Of a stretch of DNA of 64,000 nt, positions 1 through 14,390 are shown piece after piece. The translations under genes were made by a program, and so were the position numbers. The number at the start of each line of letters is the position of its first letter. Position 1 is the first letter of the stretch. Source of the DNA: Sycobia sp. Sy_11 (taxonomy: Eukaryota; Arthropoda; Insecta; Hymenoptera; Epichrysomallidae); contig JACCIC010000054.1 of the NCBI GenBank assembly GCA_018907035.1, positions 1,329,001 through 1,393,000 of the forward strand, given 5' to 3'. The notes under the pieces were generated by a model that saw nothing but the letters and a program-made list of their open reading frames with translations, did no database searches and was not told the origin of the DNA.

Positions 1-864
1 AACTGAAGGTCGGAACCGCAAGGGTTCGAATGGATGTAGAATGTGGTCTATTAATATTATTGGCGTAGCAATCTGTTTCTATAAAACGAACCAAAATTAG
101 AGTCGATATTTCGGAATATTCTACACATTAAAATAAAAAGTATATTTTTATATAATTAGAAATAGTACTTTTTAATTTAGTTTTATTCGTTCTTTTGATA
201 ATTAAAAGTATAAAAAATATATTACTTTTTCAGTTTGCTTTATAATTACATAACTAATTTAAAAATATAGATTTTTGATTATATTGGTAGAGTTAGCTAT
301 TTTTGAGACTGCACTATAAGATCATGAGTTAAATACGATGAAAAACTGGATATATTTTTAATTAAATAAAAATATATTTGGGCCGTTTAGTATCCTATAT
401 TTCTCAACTGCTTAAGGATACCTACATATACAGTTAAATTTTTCTTATATTACAAAGAATAATAGATAGTTCATGTACTTTAAGAATCTTAACAAAAACG
501 TTTATTACAAATCTGGTCTTTACAAAAAGTTGATTGCAATATTTCAGTTATTCGCTTACATTGTTCAGAAAAAGTAATTAACTAAAGGACTGAGCGTATT
601 CCCGAAGCTGCGAATGGAATGTATAGACAAAAAGATAATTGAAATACCGAACATTCGTCCAAAAAAAGGAAGAGAAATGAAGAAAAACGAGTTGCGGTGA
701 AGTAGAAAGTAAAAAAAATAAGCATCACGTGAGAAACGAAAATTTCAATTCGTTTGTGACGGACTGATGTGTATATTAATTGCAGTTGATGGAAAGCACA
801 ATTATAGAAATTGTCAATATAACATTGTTTCCTAGATCCGTTGATATAACAATTAAACTCGGTA

Positions 865-900
865 CCATCCAGTTGCTGCGGTCGGATTCTCGCTGGATGG
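865..900. repeat. Short perfect-stem hairpin
   Basis: CCATCCAG (865-872) and CTGGATGG (893-900) form an 8-bp stem with a 20-nt GC-rich loop, an isolated GC-rich island in AT-rich DNA. Confidence 0.45.
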
Positions 901-2314
901 AATTTGTTTAAATTTTAGCAAGAATATTTGAAAATTTGATATTTCTTTTATTGTGTATATTTTTTAATGAACTTATTCATTGTGCATAGTGGGCATGATA
1001 TTTGATTCTTTTAAAAATTGAAGTACCGAATTAAACTGAGAGTATATTAATATGTTACACGGGTTTAAATTTCAGTACGAAGTTGATTAACGTATACTTA
1101 ATTAAAATTATGTATTGTACCACTTGTAAAACAAAGAAAACGAAATGAATTCTGAGCGTATTTGTCGTAAAGTGGATTACGATTTTCATAAAATACGTGC
1201 AATATATAGTCCTATTTAGAAACTTTAATTAATTCTATATTAATTATATGAACATATAAGCAGGTAAAGGGAGTCTCCAAATAAGCGAAGATATAAATAG
1301 AAAATAAAAGCTTCTCATTTAAATTAAATTCACAATTTATTCATGCCGCTGGAAAATTTCAATCAAAATTCATTTAATGTTCTCCGAACAAATTAACAAA
1401 ACAACTACGTGAGCTTAGTAAATGATTCAATTGTTCAATCAACATTTCAATTGTTGATCTACGTATTCACACAAAATCAATTCAGGGATTCATTTCATTA
1501 ATGGAATATTAATAAGCATATGCAAATTTCAAATTGAACACTAATCGTAAATTAAATTTAACATTTAAACATTTCATATCCTTTAAACCATTGTCAAATA
1601 ACAATCTCAAATAAATAAAAGGAAGTTGCACTTGCATATCTCGCTAAAAATAAGGCAACAATGAATCAAACATCATAGCAAGAAAGAATTTTTTCCATGT
1701 TCTAAGAGGATTATTAAGTACGAAAAGATTTATTTGGTAGCTTTATTTGAATCTTTACAAATGAAAACGAATATAATAACAATTTTTCTTAAAATACAGA
1801 ATAAAATATAGAACAATATAATCTCGTGAACTAAAATGATAGATCGTTAATTTGTAATATATTTTAAGACTGAACAAAGATTACATTAAGTGTCAGTTAT
1901 AAACTACTATCACAGAACAATTATGAAATGAGAAGCATAAAGTATCAATATGAATTTCTAAAGACATCATAGTATTATAAAGTGTAAAGAGAAATGAAGA
2001 TATAAAAATAAGTACCTACTCGATATATTTACAAATCACTCAGTCTACACTTATAGAAATTAAAAGCGTTTATATAAAACATGTATATGACAAAATACAT
2101 AAATAATTCGAGAAGAGCTCTAGGTCTCATCGCTCTTATAAATATGTCAGGTGTCAAAACGAAAATGTGAATTTCAATAGGAAACCAATCCCAAAATTGG
2201 ACATCCTGTACTTGGAAGCATTCTCTGCTCATTTTATTGTATATATAGAAAGGTATAAGTTTTTTTCCTTCTTAAAAAATCTTTAGAGACATATCTAGAG
2301 AAGCGCATATATAC

Positions 2315-2455
<141 letters not shown>

Positions 2456-4867
2456 ACAGGAGAGAAGAATATTCAACATCTTGTACAGCATGACTTGGTG
2501 ATGCTCTAAATCCTCTTTTATTCCTTTACTGCCTCTCTCGTACGTTGAATTCTCGCCACATTTATATATTTATGTAATGTTCACGCGAGATCCGCATTAA
2601 ATTGCGCAAACGGCAAAAGAGTGCAAGAAATTATTATAAAGAGCGCATTCTTTACTCGATGGGCAGTGAACTCATATTTAAATTATATAACGGTTTTATA
2701 TTTCTGGAAGACTATAATATGATATATTTTGACAGATTGCTATAATTGATCAACTATCTAATGCTACAGACGTACTTTTCTTTAACTCACGTGTTGAAGA
2801 TTATTTCAGAAGATATCATAACTACGTTAACTCACCTGTAACAATCAGAAAAATAACTCAATGTTAGATTATATGTTTTCACTACGGAAAAGTTTGAATA
2901 ATATATTTTTAACAATGGCAATGATAATAATAACAGCAATAAGAATAATAAGATATATTAAAATTATTTACCGGCTTTCATTACCACAGTTTTGATATGA
3001 TTCGTATCTAGAAATTAGCATTAATTCATCGATAATTTCATCGATTTTTATATGAAAGACAGTATTCAGTTTTAAAGCACTATATGATGCGCTTATGTTT
3101 ATTTACACGTGTAAACCCGGGGATGAGCGTTTTATGAAAAAAAAACGGTCCTTATTAGTATAGAAGATTCTTGTATGAATCACAACCGTATTAGATATAG
3201 AGCAGACATATTCCAGTAAAACGTTCGGTGAAATGAAATTTAACACCGTAATGCTTTAAAAATTAAAATCTATAATCTTATAAATGCAACGACCCACAAC
3301 TCAAATAACAGTGATAAAAGAAAAAAAAACACTTCGTGCAAAATTTATTACTTATTCAGTGATTAGCGCTTTTTCTCATTTATCACTTTTACTCGAATAT
3401 GTTTATAGTAGCCAGGGCATTGCTTCAACATGATGTGTTAAGGAAACACCTTTGAAGGATGCGAAGACTATGGTGCGGTACATCTTTAAACGAATGCCAG
3501 TCGTTATCACGAACGATGGCTTGGTATGAATCATTTCATTTTTTCGCTTTTATCCGTCCCTGCCCTCCTTTCATAACGCTTTCGACGGCTTCTTTATATA
3601 TAGGCTAGATCCCGAGAGCGCTCCGTGATTGCATCATCCGTGAGAACACAAAATGAAAAATGAACCTTTAGCTGCTCTATATTTTTTCCTAATTATTTTT
3701 TTGTTCTTTGTTCACGATGCCTCCATCCGTCGACTTTTTCAAGCATTAAATTAAAGAAATCGAAGACAGAGAAAGGAAAGTATACGAAAAGAGATGCGTT
3801 TGATTAAAAAGAAATGAAGAAGGAACGAGATGTCTATACTGTCTTTCGAAATTGTGGCCGAGGTCTTTGAATGGATGAGTATTGGAAATAGTAAAAAGTG
3901 TAATTTACACAGGTTCAAGAGTATTAAAAATGAAATATTTTAAAATAACCAATAAAAAATACCTCATGATGTTTAAATTAAATAAAAAATTAATCTAACG
4001 CTATGCTATACATAATTAAAAATAATGTTACATATTTTAAAATTCTTTAAATGATAAGGATCAAATTAAATTATTATGTAAAAATACAAAAGAGAGCTGA
4101 GTGCTTATCGAAAGTATATGATTGTCACTGTCGGCGTTTCAACATCACTCTGTCATTTGAACTCTGACATTCATTCATTTCTGGATGCATTTACCATCAC
4201 ATGCTCTCCATCTCCTCGCATTGCAAATAATCCACTTTAACATCTCTCACGCCCCATGCAATAACAGCTACACGCTATTCAAGCGATCGTTGCACAGAAA
4301 TGAATAACGTTTATTGCAATTATTTGGTTAGGAATCAGTTGTTGTTTGTGTCAAATATCTTTATGCACGGATTCATGTCATTCTCTTGGACTGTTCCATC
4401 GCATTTCCATCCATGATTTTCTAACCCTAAGAGGGTACAAGTTGAACATTTTGCTCCGATCGTTGTATCCCACTGGAGGGGACGCAGGAGGGATCCTTCA
4501 ATCATTTTTTTCTGGCCTTTGTTTTCATCTAATGTTTCCGACTAAAGCAAAAATCGTACTTCAAAACCGTCATTAAATTAGTTAAAAGCTGGATAAGCGC
4601 CAGTTATTTCGAGAGGGACGATAGGTTGCGCACGTAATGTGATTTGTCCTTCTTGGTCCTTTTCCCCTCTTTTGCCGATCCATTCGATGCTCTGTTCAAA
4701 AATGCAAAAATGGAGAATTCAGGCTCTGTGCGGCTTCGCGTAATATTACAAAGAGATTGTCGATATACAGAAGAGCGTATTTGGATTTCCATCGTGATGC
4801 GAATATCGAAGTGGAAACCGATTAACGAAGCTTCTCGTCGTATGGGCGGGGGGGGGGGTGGATTGGT

Positions 4868-4945
4868 GGACGGCAGGAATCGAACCAATCCCCAAGCTCG
4901 CTCCTTGTCAGCTGTGAAATTCAACAGCCACCCCACTGGGATTTT
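4868..4945 (-). repeat. tRNA-like / possible SINE head
   Basis: On the minus strand, GGTTCGATTCC matches the Pol III box B consensus. About 45 bp upstream is a weak box A (GGGGTGGCTGTTG). The T stem does not pair properly, so this is not a functional tRNA; a degenerate tRNA-derived element or chance are both possible. Confidence 0.3.
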
Positions 4946-6310
4946 CCAACTATTTCGCACTGCGCTTTCACTGGAACATGCGTGAACGAGGATGGACGCG
5001 TATATGTGAAGTGGGGAATACGGAACGTTTGCTGTAACCTCGGATTAAATGTCACCAACTCTCCCTCTCTTACCATCGCTCTCGGCCTCTCCCTTACTCA
5101 CTTTGTCTGCATAACTCATTATATCTTACTCTCTGTTACCCTCATTTTCTCTCACTCTAATCCTATTCTCTTTTTGATGGTGATTACTTCGCTTTGGAAG
5201 CATTACGGTTCCATGATGCATGCATACGTTGCGGATGTTGGTTTAAGTAAAATAATGATCATTGGAGTATTCATCCTGTCCAAATCATGTTCAAGCCCTA
5301 TGATAACACTGGACGATTTGTCAGGTCAGATTTTGATTATAGATGCGAGTTACTAGTAGATAGAGTAGGACACGTATTGATATTAGTTTTCTCATTTCAT
5401 TTATTAGGCTTGAAACTTCCACATATTCTTGTTCAATTCTATTACTATCAAACTGATTTTAGTCAGAAAAAAAATTTTCTGCTAATTTTGTCTGAACAAA
5501 ACGTAAAATACTGTTTCACAAGTGAAAAGATTTGATCCGAAAAACTTCTAGAATATTATATTACTATAAAATCACATTTTAATTAACTTAAATTATAACT
5601 TATAAAAAAAAATTCTCGTATCTAAGAATAATTCTATCTAATATATTATACAGTGTCCTATACAATATAGTACATCATTTCTTCCACTTTATAGTGAACA
5701 CGTGGATGATATTATCAAGAAGAGAAAATAATACTAAATATATTTGCAATTGTGATGGTTATGTAGGCGTTACGGGAGTGTGGATTTTTATTATTCTTGA
5801 AAAACGTAACTTTTAGACTTGCCTGAACTTCAAAACAATGCAAAAAAGGAAAATGATATTCTAAACCATTGAAGTACTTAAAGAATTTTCATTGTATATA
5901 TATGGAAATAACTTCTACATACACCATTAGGATCTTCAATGGTTTTTTTTCATGTTATACGCTCAGAAATAATTTTTTCGCATCCCAAATACGACAAATA
6001 ATTCCAACTTGTTGTGTTGACTGTTATTTTCTGAAGCCTATAATACAAAATCTCAGACTAAAAGATAGCCTTTGAAATCATTTTAAACTTACAAATCAAA
6101 TGATTGAACGTACTTTTTACTACACATTATCTCGCTTGCAAACTGTTGACTGCAGGCTTTTAGGTTCTGAAAATCATCGTTTCGCTCTTCGCGTGTATAC
6201 CGGTAAATCTAAAAACTTCTTTTTAATGTTAAGCCAGCTAAAAGCTCAGGCACAAGGTGGTCCGTCGACCAGCTGATAAGAAAAAAAGATAAATGTAGAA
6301 GTTAGATTAA

Positions 6311-6323
6311 GAGAGAGAGAGAG

Positions 6324-6398
<75 letters not shown>
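6311..6398. repeat. (GA)n microsatellite
   Basis: About 88 bp, one CAA interruption near 6323. Confidence 0.95.
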
Positions 6399-6400
<2 letters not shown>

Positions 6401-6654
6401 TGGGGAGAGAAAAGGAAGAGGGTGAGATGGAATAAAGTGCGAAACGTGCTCCGCTAATAATAGCCGGGTTTTACGACAAACAACTCGGTGTTATGGCGCT
6501 GCCTCGCACCCGAGCCATAAATTATGCAAAGTGGTCGCGCATATGTAGGCGCACATGTAAGCGCGCCGGCGCTTAATTCGAACTCTCCCTTGCCAACTCC
6601 CACTCCAGTCCACCATCCCCTTCTCCCAGTGGCCTCCTCTGCCTCGCTATATAC

Positions 6655-6678
6655 TTCTTCTTCTTCTTCTTCTTCTTC
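6655..6678. repeat. (TTC)8 microsatellite
   Basis: Eight uninterrupted units. Confidence 0.9.
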
Positions 6679-6816
6679 CATATAACGGCCGAGACGCGGA
6701 GGAGAGACTTTCCACTCTGCTGTCGTCTTTAAGCCGTGCCTGCCCCTTCCCTCTACATGCGCACCAGCCACTGCGCGGGGCAAACTTTCCCAGTTAATAG
6801 TTACCAATAATCGTCC

Positions 6817-6818
6817 TC

Positions 6819-6870
<52 letters not shown>
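6817..6870. repeat. (CT)n microsatellite
   Basis: One CCTC interruption. Confidence 0.95.
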
Positions 6871-6872
<2 letters not shown>

Positions 6873-7018
6873 CGGACACTTTAGTGTATATATATACATA
6901 TATATAGCACTTGCTCTTACGCCCGCGTCGCTGCGCGCCTACTCGCGGAATTATGGGCAAAGTTCCGTCTTGCGCGCGAGCCCGCAGGCTGCAACACAGT
7001 CGCGGCGGTTCTCTTGAT

Positions 7019-7021
<3 letters not shown>

Positions 7022-7079
<58 letters not shown>
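7022..7079. repeat. (AT)n microsatellite
   Basis: Uninterrupted, 58 bp. Confidence 0.95.
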
Positions 7080-7085
<6 letters not shown>

Positions 7086-7249
7086 GTTCCACGTTATTGG
7101 AAGGAGTATCCTGGCTCGAACGAGCGGAAGCGGGCTGTCGCGCGTAAGATCGCTCGCTGCTTGGATTGGCCGAGAAAACGAGATTTCGGTTCATCGTTCC
7201 TCTCCCCGCCCCTCGCAGTTATCGCGCTTCTCTTTTAATAATAAAATCA

Positions 7250-8567
7250 GGGCACGATTTTGCACAATGTATCTGCTGGGTAACTTTCGTGTCACCGTTC
7301 AAGTCGATTGTATTCCAGAGTAGATCCACGTTCTTCTATTAAATTTGGCTGTGATATTCATAGAATAAAGTAGAAGTGAGCTTAAAAAGCTAAGGATGTA
7401 TGGACGAGATGAAGTGGAGAGTGGAGGAAGACAGAGAGAGATTTTGTGCTATTTAAGTTTGAAATTGAATGATCATGCTATTCTTGAACATCATAATTTT
7501 ATTTGCAATAAAAAAACACTTTGAAAATTCTAAGAAATTAACTGTGTCTGTAAATATCAATTTAGTATACGCGCGAATAATTTTTTTAGAAATTTTTATA
7601 ATGTAACTGAGCTATACTTAATTAGATTCGTATCGGTTAGAAAGTAAAGTGCAGCATTTCTACAATGTTTCAACTTTGCTGGGAGTTTCCTCGATTTCTC
7701 TAGAAACGAATCCGCCCTATAATTTGAGTACGTGTGAACAAAGGCATTTTAAGAAGCATCTCTCATAGTAGTTGGTAAAGATTGACAATTTTTACCAAAA
7801 TATAGCAACAAAGTAGAACATTTCTTAGCCGTCGTGTGACGTTGCATCCTTCAAGAATAAAATCTTTACTGATTCAGTTATGAGTATGCAAAGATTTCTA
7901 GAAAATAATCAAAATACATCATGAAGATTAATTTATTAATCAATCGTCTACAGCAAGTCTTGTGTATATATTCCTAACTATAATTTTCTGAGACGTTTAC
8001 CTTGTTACTTTACCAATGTCAATATTGATGCGATCAACTATCTCGGCCATGTTGCTAAAACGACTGCTGTACTATCTGACGAAATAGCGAGCACGCGAAT
8101 GGTATTTACATTAACTTAATGAACAGTCAAAATTATTGCTAAAGAATGAGGAAGAGAAACCGTGGAAACCATCTTGCGGCAGACCCAAGGATCTACTAAA
8201 TGGATGAAACACGTGCCTCTCTGTGAGACAATGGTAAGGTGAAGTTTCATTTCTGTACAAGTATAGAAATATTTATAATATCGAATGCTTTCGTGTAGTT
8301 TATAAAGATGGTGGAAATGATATAGTTAGTATCAACACTCAATTGACACAAGAAATAGTTAAAAATATTAGTAAGGGTGAAATTATGTTACAGCAGTCGA
8401 TTAGCTATTTAAGTCCATTATTTATAGCAAGGCTAGTCTTTCTGATAGTTTAATAATCGATTGCGGAAAACATATCATTCGTTTGTTAATTTTCTAATCT
8501 CATTAATTAAGGTCATTCCTTAGCTGAGTATCTTCCTACTGGATGTGGAAGGAATTATAGAATCTTT

Positions 8568-8611
<44 letters not shown>

Positions 8612-9710
8612 GGAGAGGAGACAGGTGGAGGCAGAAGTAGAGTACCATCAAAATAAATGTAGCTATCATGATATAGTTAACAGGTAGAAATTACTGTAGG
8701 ATACTACTAATACTAAGAAATACCGTAAAAGTCAAAGAAAAATGTGGACTGAATGATGTTTACCGTACACTACATGTATCCGCTTCTTGTCTTAACTATA
8801 CATAAAGAAACTTTACCTGGGATTTTTTTATACAAGGAAACTACGAATCCAATTTAGGATGTTTCATCATTTGCGCAAAAGTTTTTATATATTTACCATA
8901 TATGTCTTGGGGATGCATGCAATGAGCACGCATCTATTTATATACATGTTTAATTTATAATTTGCATCAAATTTCAAAGAGTTTTGATTAATTTTTATAT
9001 ATTCTTTTCAATTTAATTAATTAATTTTTAGAATTTCTCTCATATTAAGAAATCGATAGCGGAAAATATGTACAGATATCATTGAAGATACGAACTGATT
9101 GTTCCATGTATTATTAAATTATTCAATAATCTTTAAGTTAGCTCTCATATCGCTTCAGTGTTTAAGTAAAATTATTATATTGCAATTCGAAGATTCCCTA
9201 GTAATATTCTTCTGCAAATCCTTAAACAAAATTTATCCTAAAACGATTATATTACTTTCAGTTCTGTTAACAAAAACTTAACACGATGACACACGTGGTG
9301 AAATACTCGTTCTTGCTCTCGTCTCTCTGAACCATTTCGCTTCTTAGAAAAAAAAAGAAATAAGAAATGCAAGCAAAAAAATGTCAAGTATGCTCGTAAA
9401 CATTGAACTAAAAGAATCAGCAGACTGGAGAGGAAAGAAATTAAAACCTCACAGTGGCCGAGTTTTAGCATTTTTCGAATTCTTTGCAACTTTAATAAAA
9501 GGAAAAACAAAGCTGAAGCTCGAAATTTCAAGCAAAGAGTACAGTGCGTGAGACCGTCCCAAACTTTTATGTGGATCTTAGCGGTGAAATTTAACATATT
9601 TTTGAAGCAGCACGCGAATTATTGATCGCGTCAAATTATTGTTCTTCGATAATGCCATGAAAATTCGAAATATACGAAAACCCTTTCTTATAAGTACAAT
9701 TCCCAATATA
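7250..9710. other. AT-rich non-coding DNA
   Basis: I see no gene. A short less AT-rich stretch at 8150-8245 ends in ATG|GTAAGG, a good donor, but its frame has a TGA just upstream and no acceptor. Confidence 0.55.
8572..8606. repeat. (GA)n microsatellite
   Basis: Pure GA with a GA-rich decayed tail. Confidence 0.95.
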
Positions 9711-10256
9711 TTTTCACGCTCCCGTTACGCCTCCGCGCCTGTTCGGTTCTTGCGAAGGAAGCCATAAATTTATCGGTAAAAGCTTAATTGACGGCGCCGC
9801 TTCCTCCTCGTAGCTCTCGCGACGCATCGCAAAAGGGTGCACCAGATATATTCCGTGGACCAAAGCCTTTTCGGCGATTTGCATAAGGCGATCCTCGGGT
9901 CGATGTACTCTCGGAACGGGGCGGAGGGTATGAACGAGAGGGGGCGCGTGAGCAGGGTCGAGACGAATTGGCGGGGCAGGGGACAAAGGTCGAGGGACGA
10001 GCGAGCTCGAAAGCTACGAAAATGGAGAACCTGAATGGGCAGAGACAACGGTAGACTGGGAGCGATGAGGGGCGGGGTCAGGGTATGGCCAAGTGGCAAA
10101 TATTAGTACGAACATGGGCGCCGAGGAGCTTGTGGAGCTTTCGACAGGAAAGCCGCTTAAATATCCAGAGTTCCAAGTGTGTACAATCAAGAGCTCGTAC
10201 TATTCCTGGTTTCATCAGATCTACTCGTATTGCCGCAGCACTCCCGTTGTACTTCC
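9710..10256. other. GC-rich island, no supported gene
   Basis: Open frames on both strands. A + frame from about 10093 reads 54 plausible codons, then runs into the CT-rich tract; I do not call it. Confidence 0.5.
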
Positions 10257-10381
10257 CCCTCTCTCTTCCTGTCTCTCTCTTTCCGTCTCTCTCTCTCTCT
10301 TTCTCTCTCTCTCAGTTTGTCTCTCTCCCTTTTTCTCTCTCTTTTTCTCTCTCTCAGTTTCTCTCTCATTCTTTCTCTCTC

Positions 10382-10418
<37 letters not shown>

Positions 10419-10440
10419 TTCTCAATATATCTCACTCTCA
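10257..10440. repeat. CT-rich low-complexity tract with (CT)n
   Basis: Imperfect CT/CTTT units with a purer (CT)n at about 10381-10413. The Ser/Leu-rich ORFs across it are artefacts. Confidence 0.95.
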
Positions 10441-10569
10441 TTTATTGTCTCCTTCTCTGCTATTTAATTTTTTGCGTTTCAATGATATTTTCTCTAAAAC
10501 ATCGATTGTAATTTATTGCTGCCAATACCAAGCTGTTGAAACAAGCGAAAGTTCTTTAATGTGCAGTTT

Positions 10570-11910
10570 ATAAGCAATTCTTTCTTGTTATTTTTACTGG
10601 TTATAACTACTTATTTTAAATACTTGCATATTGTTTTTTCAATTGTGTTAACTCCATTTTGATTCATATTGATTTTACGAATTTTATTCGACGCTTTTAT
10701 TCTTAAATATTTGATTTTAACTTAAATTCTTCATTCATCATTTATCAAAACTATCATTTCTATCTACCTTGTCTGTTTTATTCGCTAGTCGTTTTTTAAA
10801 TTAAGATAAACGATTTAGCCTTAATTAAATTTTTTATTTTATTTGAAAAATTATTCTATTACACAGAATTATAAGCCAAAACATAATGACTTTCGCTATA
10901 AATCAAACAATAAATCTCGCACTTTCCTTAACTGTGCCAGTATTTAAGGGACGACCGTCATGAATGTATGAAATGCAGTGTATTTTAAATTTATTCAGTC
11001 GCAGATGTAAAACGGACTCTTTACATGTCTGTTTTATCTACATTATAATTTTAATCTATTACTTACTTATACTTTACTTATCTGTAAAACTCTTTGTACT
11101 TATTTTTTCTTAACGATTTATAACATTACTGTCAAAGTAGCTATTCCGTTTTATTTTTATTGCGCTAAACAATTTATATGCGATGTATTCTTGTTCTGAA
11201 GATGTGTTTTCTTTGTACCATATTTATACGAATAAATATTTATACAAATATTTATACAAATAAATAAACTTCTCCCTATCTTTTTATTTATATCTTTTTT
11301 TTCTGATTTTTTGTATAACTAGTTAGAGAACTCTTTAGGATCAGAATTTGAGCGTTACTAGTAGACATTGATTTAAATATGCTTTTAAATGTATATTTCG
11401 TAAAAAAAATCGTTAAAAAAAATTTTTTTAAGTAACTTTAAGTTTATTTCTTTTAAATTATATCAGTCTCATTATTATATGAACGTAATAATGTAATAAA
11501 TTAATCATTCTATATTAGATACTTGATAATTACGTATTAAGTATCTGTATATCTCTATATTACCTACTTTACAATTACTTAAAACATATGAAATTCTATA
11601 TTCTATAACTATGTTTACACTGTAGGTCGAAGCAAATAAAGTAAAATTTTCCAAATCCATACGATCCCTTTTATCAATTAGGCGAAAATACATATGCAAG
11701 CTTTATTGCCATATTTTTTCAATTTATTTTTCATATGAACAATGGAAATTATGAAAATGTATGATATTTCTAAATTCTATTTATTTTCTTGGATTTCTCT
11801 ATGTCACTGTAATTAAAAAAAAAACAAAACAGAACGAATTAACTGCAATTAAACGTACCCTACGAATATCAGAGGAAAATTAATTCAGCGCCACAGTCCT
11901 CTTGCTAACC
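10570..11910. other. AT-rich non-coding DNA
   Basis: Nothing recognisable other than short tandem repeats near 11.24 kb. Confidence 0.6.
11224..11268. repeat. Short tandem repeat of about 12 bp
   Basis: About three imperfect copies of AATATTTATACA in AT-rich DNA. Confidence 0.4.
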
Positions 11911-12340
11911 CAACTTAAAATAAAAGATCCTCCGAAAAGCACGCGGCCCGCGGAAGACCAAAAAACCACAGGAGCCGAGCGACCCCCGGCGCGCGCCGTC
12001 CTCCTTTGAAATTTTTGTCTCGCGCCGTACCTTCCTTTTCCGCCCCGACGAGCCCGAATACCGCGGCCCGTACTCCGTGGCCCAATGGCCGCGCGGAACT
12101 TTCGCCCTGACCCCGCTTATAAATCCAGGCGACCCCCGGGCGCCCCCCTCGCCCGCTGTCCCGCACCGACGCCCACGTAGTTGGCGGCGATTCGCGCTAA
12201 TGCAAACTAATTACCGAGCCACCGGAAGTTAAAAGTGTAGACTAACCGCCGCGCCGGTCCCCGCAGCTGAGCTCCGAGGTTCTCCGCAACGAGAGCGGAC
12301 AGTCGAGCTACTCGAGGGGAAGGAGTAGAAGAGTTAGAGA

Positions 12341-12364
12341 CGGAGATAGAGGAAGATAGAGAGA

Positions 12365-12409
<45 letters not shown>

Positions 12410-12425
12410 GCAGAGAGAGAGGGTG
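12341..12425. repeat. (GA)n microsatellite with impure flanks
   Basis: Purest at 12369-12404. Confidence 0.95.
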
Positions 12426-12506
12426 ATGAGAAGGATGAAGGGTAGGAAGAAACGGAGTCGCGCGCAGTCCGCTACGCTCGAATAATTCCCTAGTAGCTGT
12501 ACACCT

Positions 12507-12552
<46 letters not shown>

Positions 12553-12569
12553 ATATATATATATATATG
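12507..12569. repeat. Compound (AC)n-(AT)n microsatellite
   Basis: AC to 12516, then AT with one C at 12551. Confidence 0.95.
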
Positions 12570-12779
12570 ATACTTTACAGAAGCAGTTTGTGCGACTGCT
12601 CGGTCGACGTGGCGCGTCCCGTTTGCAGCGGTAGCGCGTCCGTTAAGAAACCGCTCGCCGCCACCGCGTCCACCACGTCCGTCTGGACCCTGATGACGAC
12701 AAAGCGGCGAAAAATAAAGTTTAATGCTCCGTTAGAAATTGTCCGCGGGCTCTTTTTCGAGTCCGCTGAATAAGTTATT

Positions 12780-14390
12780 TCCGTGCCAATTTACGACATT
12801 CCAATTTCTGGCTAGACGCTTTTAAATAAATATACGTTTCGAAGTTTTTTGTTTTCTGAATGTCGTTTTATGTCGATATTACATGAATGGATATATCTAT
12901 AGTTAAGGAAGAAATACATTAGAATTGAGAAAATCAATTAAACGCTCAAATAAGATAACAGTAATTCGAACAATGGTATTATGCGCTGGAATTGGAACAT
13001 ATTATTTTTAGTAATGTCTTTTTGAATCCTAAAAAATTATATGTAATATTAAAAAAATAATGTATATATATTTATCCATTATCATATATATTTATATATC
13101 TTTATTCATTTGCTTTCTTATTAAAGTTTTAAAATAGATCATTGAATTAAAAATTTCAGGTTCTATTTTTATATAAAATTATTGATAAAAGAAAAGAAAT
13201 CTCGTAATGGAACTGTACAGAGATAAAATTATGATTAAGGATTATAGTTGATCCTAAAATATGTATATCAATAAGAGCTAAATTTATAAATACAATGGAG
13301 AACTGAGAGATAAAGGAAAACATTTTCCTTAATTAATTATTGAACATAGAATAAAACTCTGATTTGATTCGAATTCATATGCTTAACGCCAATAATCAGA
13401 TGCACGAAGTTACTTTACAAAATCTTTTGTCTCTAAACCTGTGGCACAAATAGTGGTGCATAAAGTTGTTGTAAACATTATATCTATATTTAAAGCATAC
13501 AAAGAAATGCCAAGATACTGAATATATATATAAATAGCATTTATAGATACACGTTTAGGTAAAAAGATCCTCAAGCTAACCCGAAGATATCGCTGTCCAA
13601 TGAAATATGTAACTATCTTCTCAAATTATTTCATGAAAGAATAAAGAAGGCAATCAATGCATGTTCGACAGACTTGTAAAAATCGAGAGGGCAGCACATT
13701 TCGCGCCGTAATAATCAAGGAAAAGGAATTTGAACTTATTAACGTAATATACGGGCGATCTTAGTTCGAAAATAGCGCGTCTATGAGAAATGTAAACACA
13801 CAAAATTACGAAGCTCCATGAATCCGGAGATATTATGCGATGCATAATTCGACGAAATATGATCGCATTTCCCGGTTTTCGTAAGCAAAGCGCGCGCGCG
13901 GCTGCGTTCTTAAATCTAGATTGCTTATGGTTCTGAATTTGCCCGAACAGCGAAGTGGGGAGCACATGCAATATTCAGCAAGAACGAAGAATTTTATTAA
14001 TGAAATTAATGAAATTTTCATATTACGAGGGATTAAATTAGCATACTTGCGTGTGGAAGGGTGGGCAGAAAAAGCTTTATCGCTAAGCTATTATTGCGAT
14101 CAGGATGATTTGCGAACGATAATGATACTTCGAATATAACGACTGTTTTACCATAAGAAGTCAGTTAAAAGAAACCACCAGTTTAAAATCTCTAAATAGG
14201 ATAAATTCCATCTACGAATTGCAACGAAAAACTTTAAATGCCCAAGCTTTTGAACGATCATTGGAATATTTATGGCAAAAGTTCTCACCAGGTCGTCTGC
14301 AATGACTCTTACGTCAGGGACTTAATTCATTGATACAAAAATATCGTAATATTTATCTCTGTCCTAGAAAAAAAAAAACTAAAAGAAAAA
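12780..14390. other. AT-rich non-coding DNA
   Basis: No supported gene; overlapping ORFs of up to 105 codons near 13.65-14.1 kb are open on both strands. Confidence 0.55.

Larger units (their letters stand above)
6430..7250. other. GC-rich island loaded with microsatellites
   Basis: Holds TTC, CT and AT tracts. The 246-codon minus-strand ORF here translates three different microsatellites and is not a gene. Confidence 0.6.
11910..12775. other. CpG-rich island, possible regulatory DNA
   Basis: Contains GCTAATGCAAACTAATTACC at about 12195-12215, an octamer-like word beside a TAATTA homeodomain core. No credible ORF. Confidence 0.4.

Noticed and set aside
15..45. GGGTTCGAAT at the window start as a tRNA 3' half
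   Set aside because: The flanking bases cannot form the T stem.
6454..7194. 246-codon minus-strand ORF
   Set aside because: It translates (AT)n, (CT)n and (TTC)n tracts into Tyr-Ile, Arg-Glu and poly-Glu; no domain.
8150..8245. Exon-like stretch ending in ATG|GTAAGG
   Set aside because: In-frame TGA just upstream, no acceptor with a pyrimidine tract, and the opposite strand is also open.
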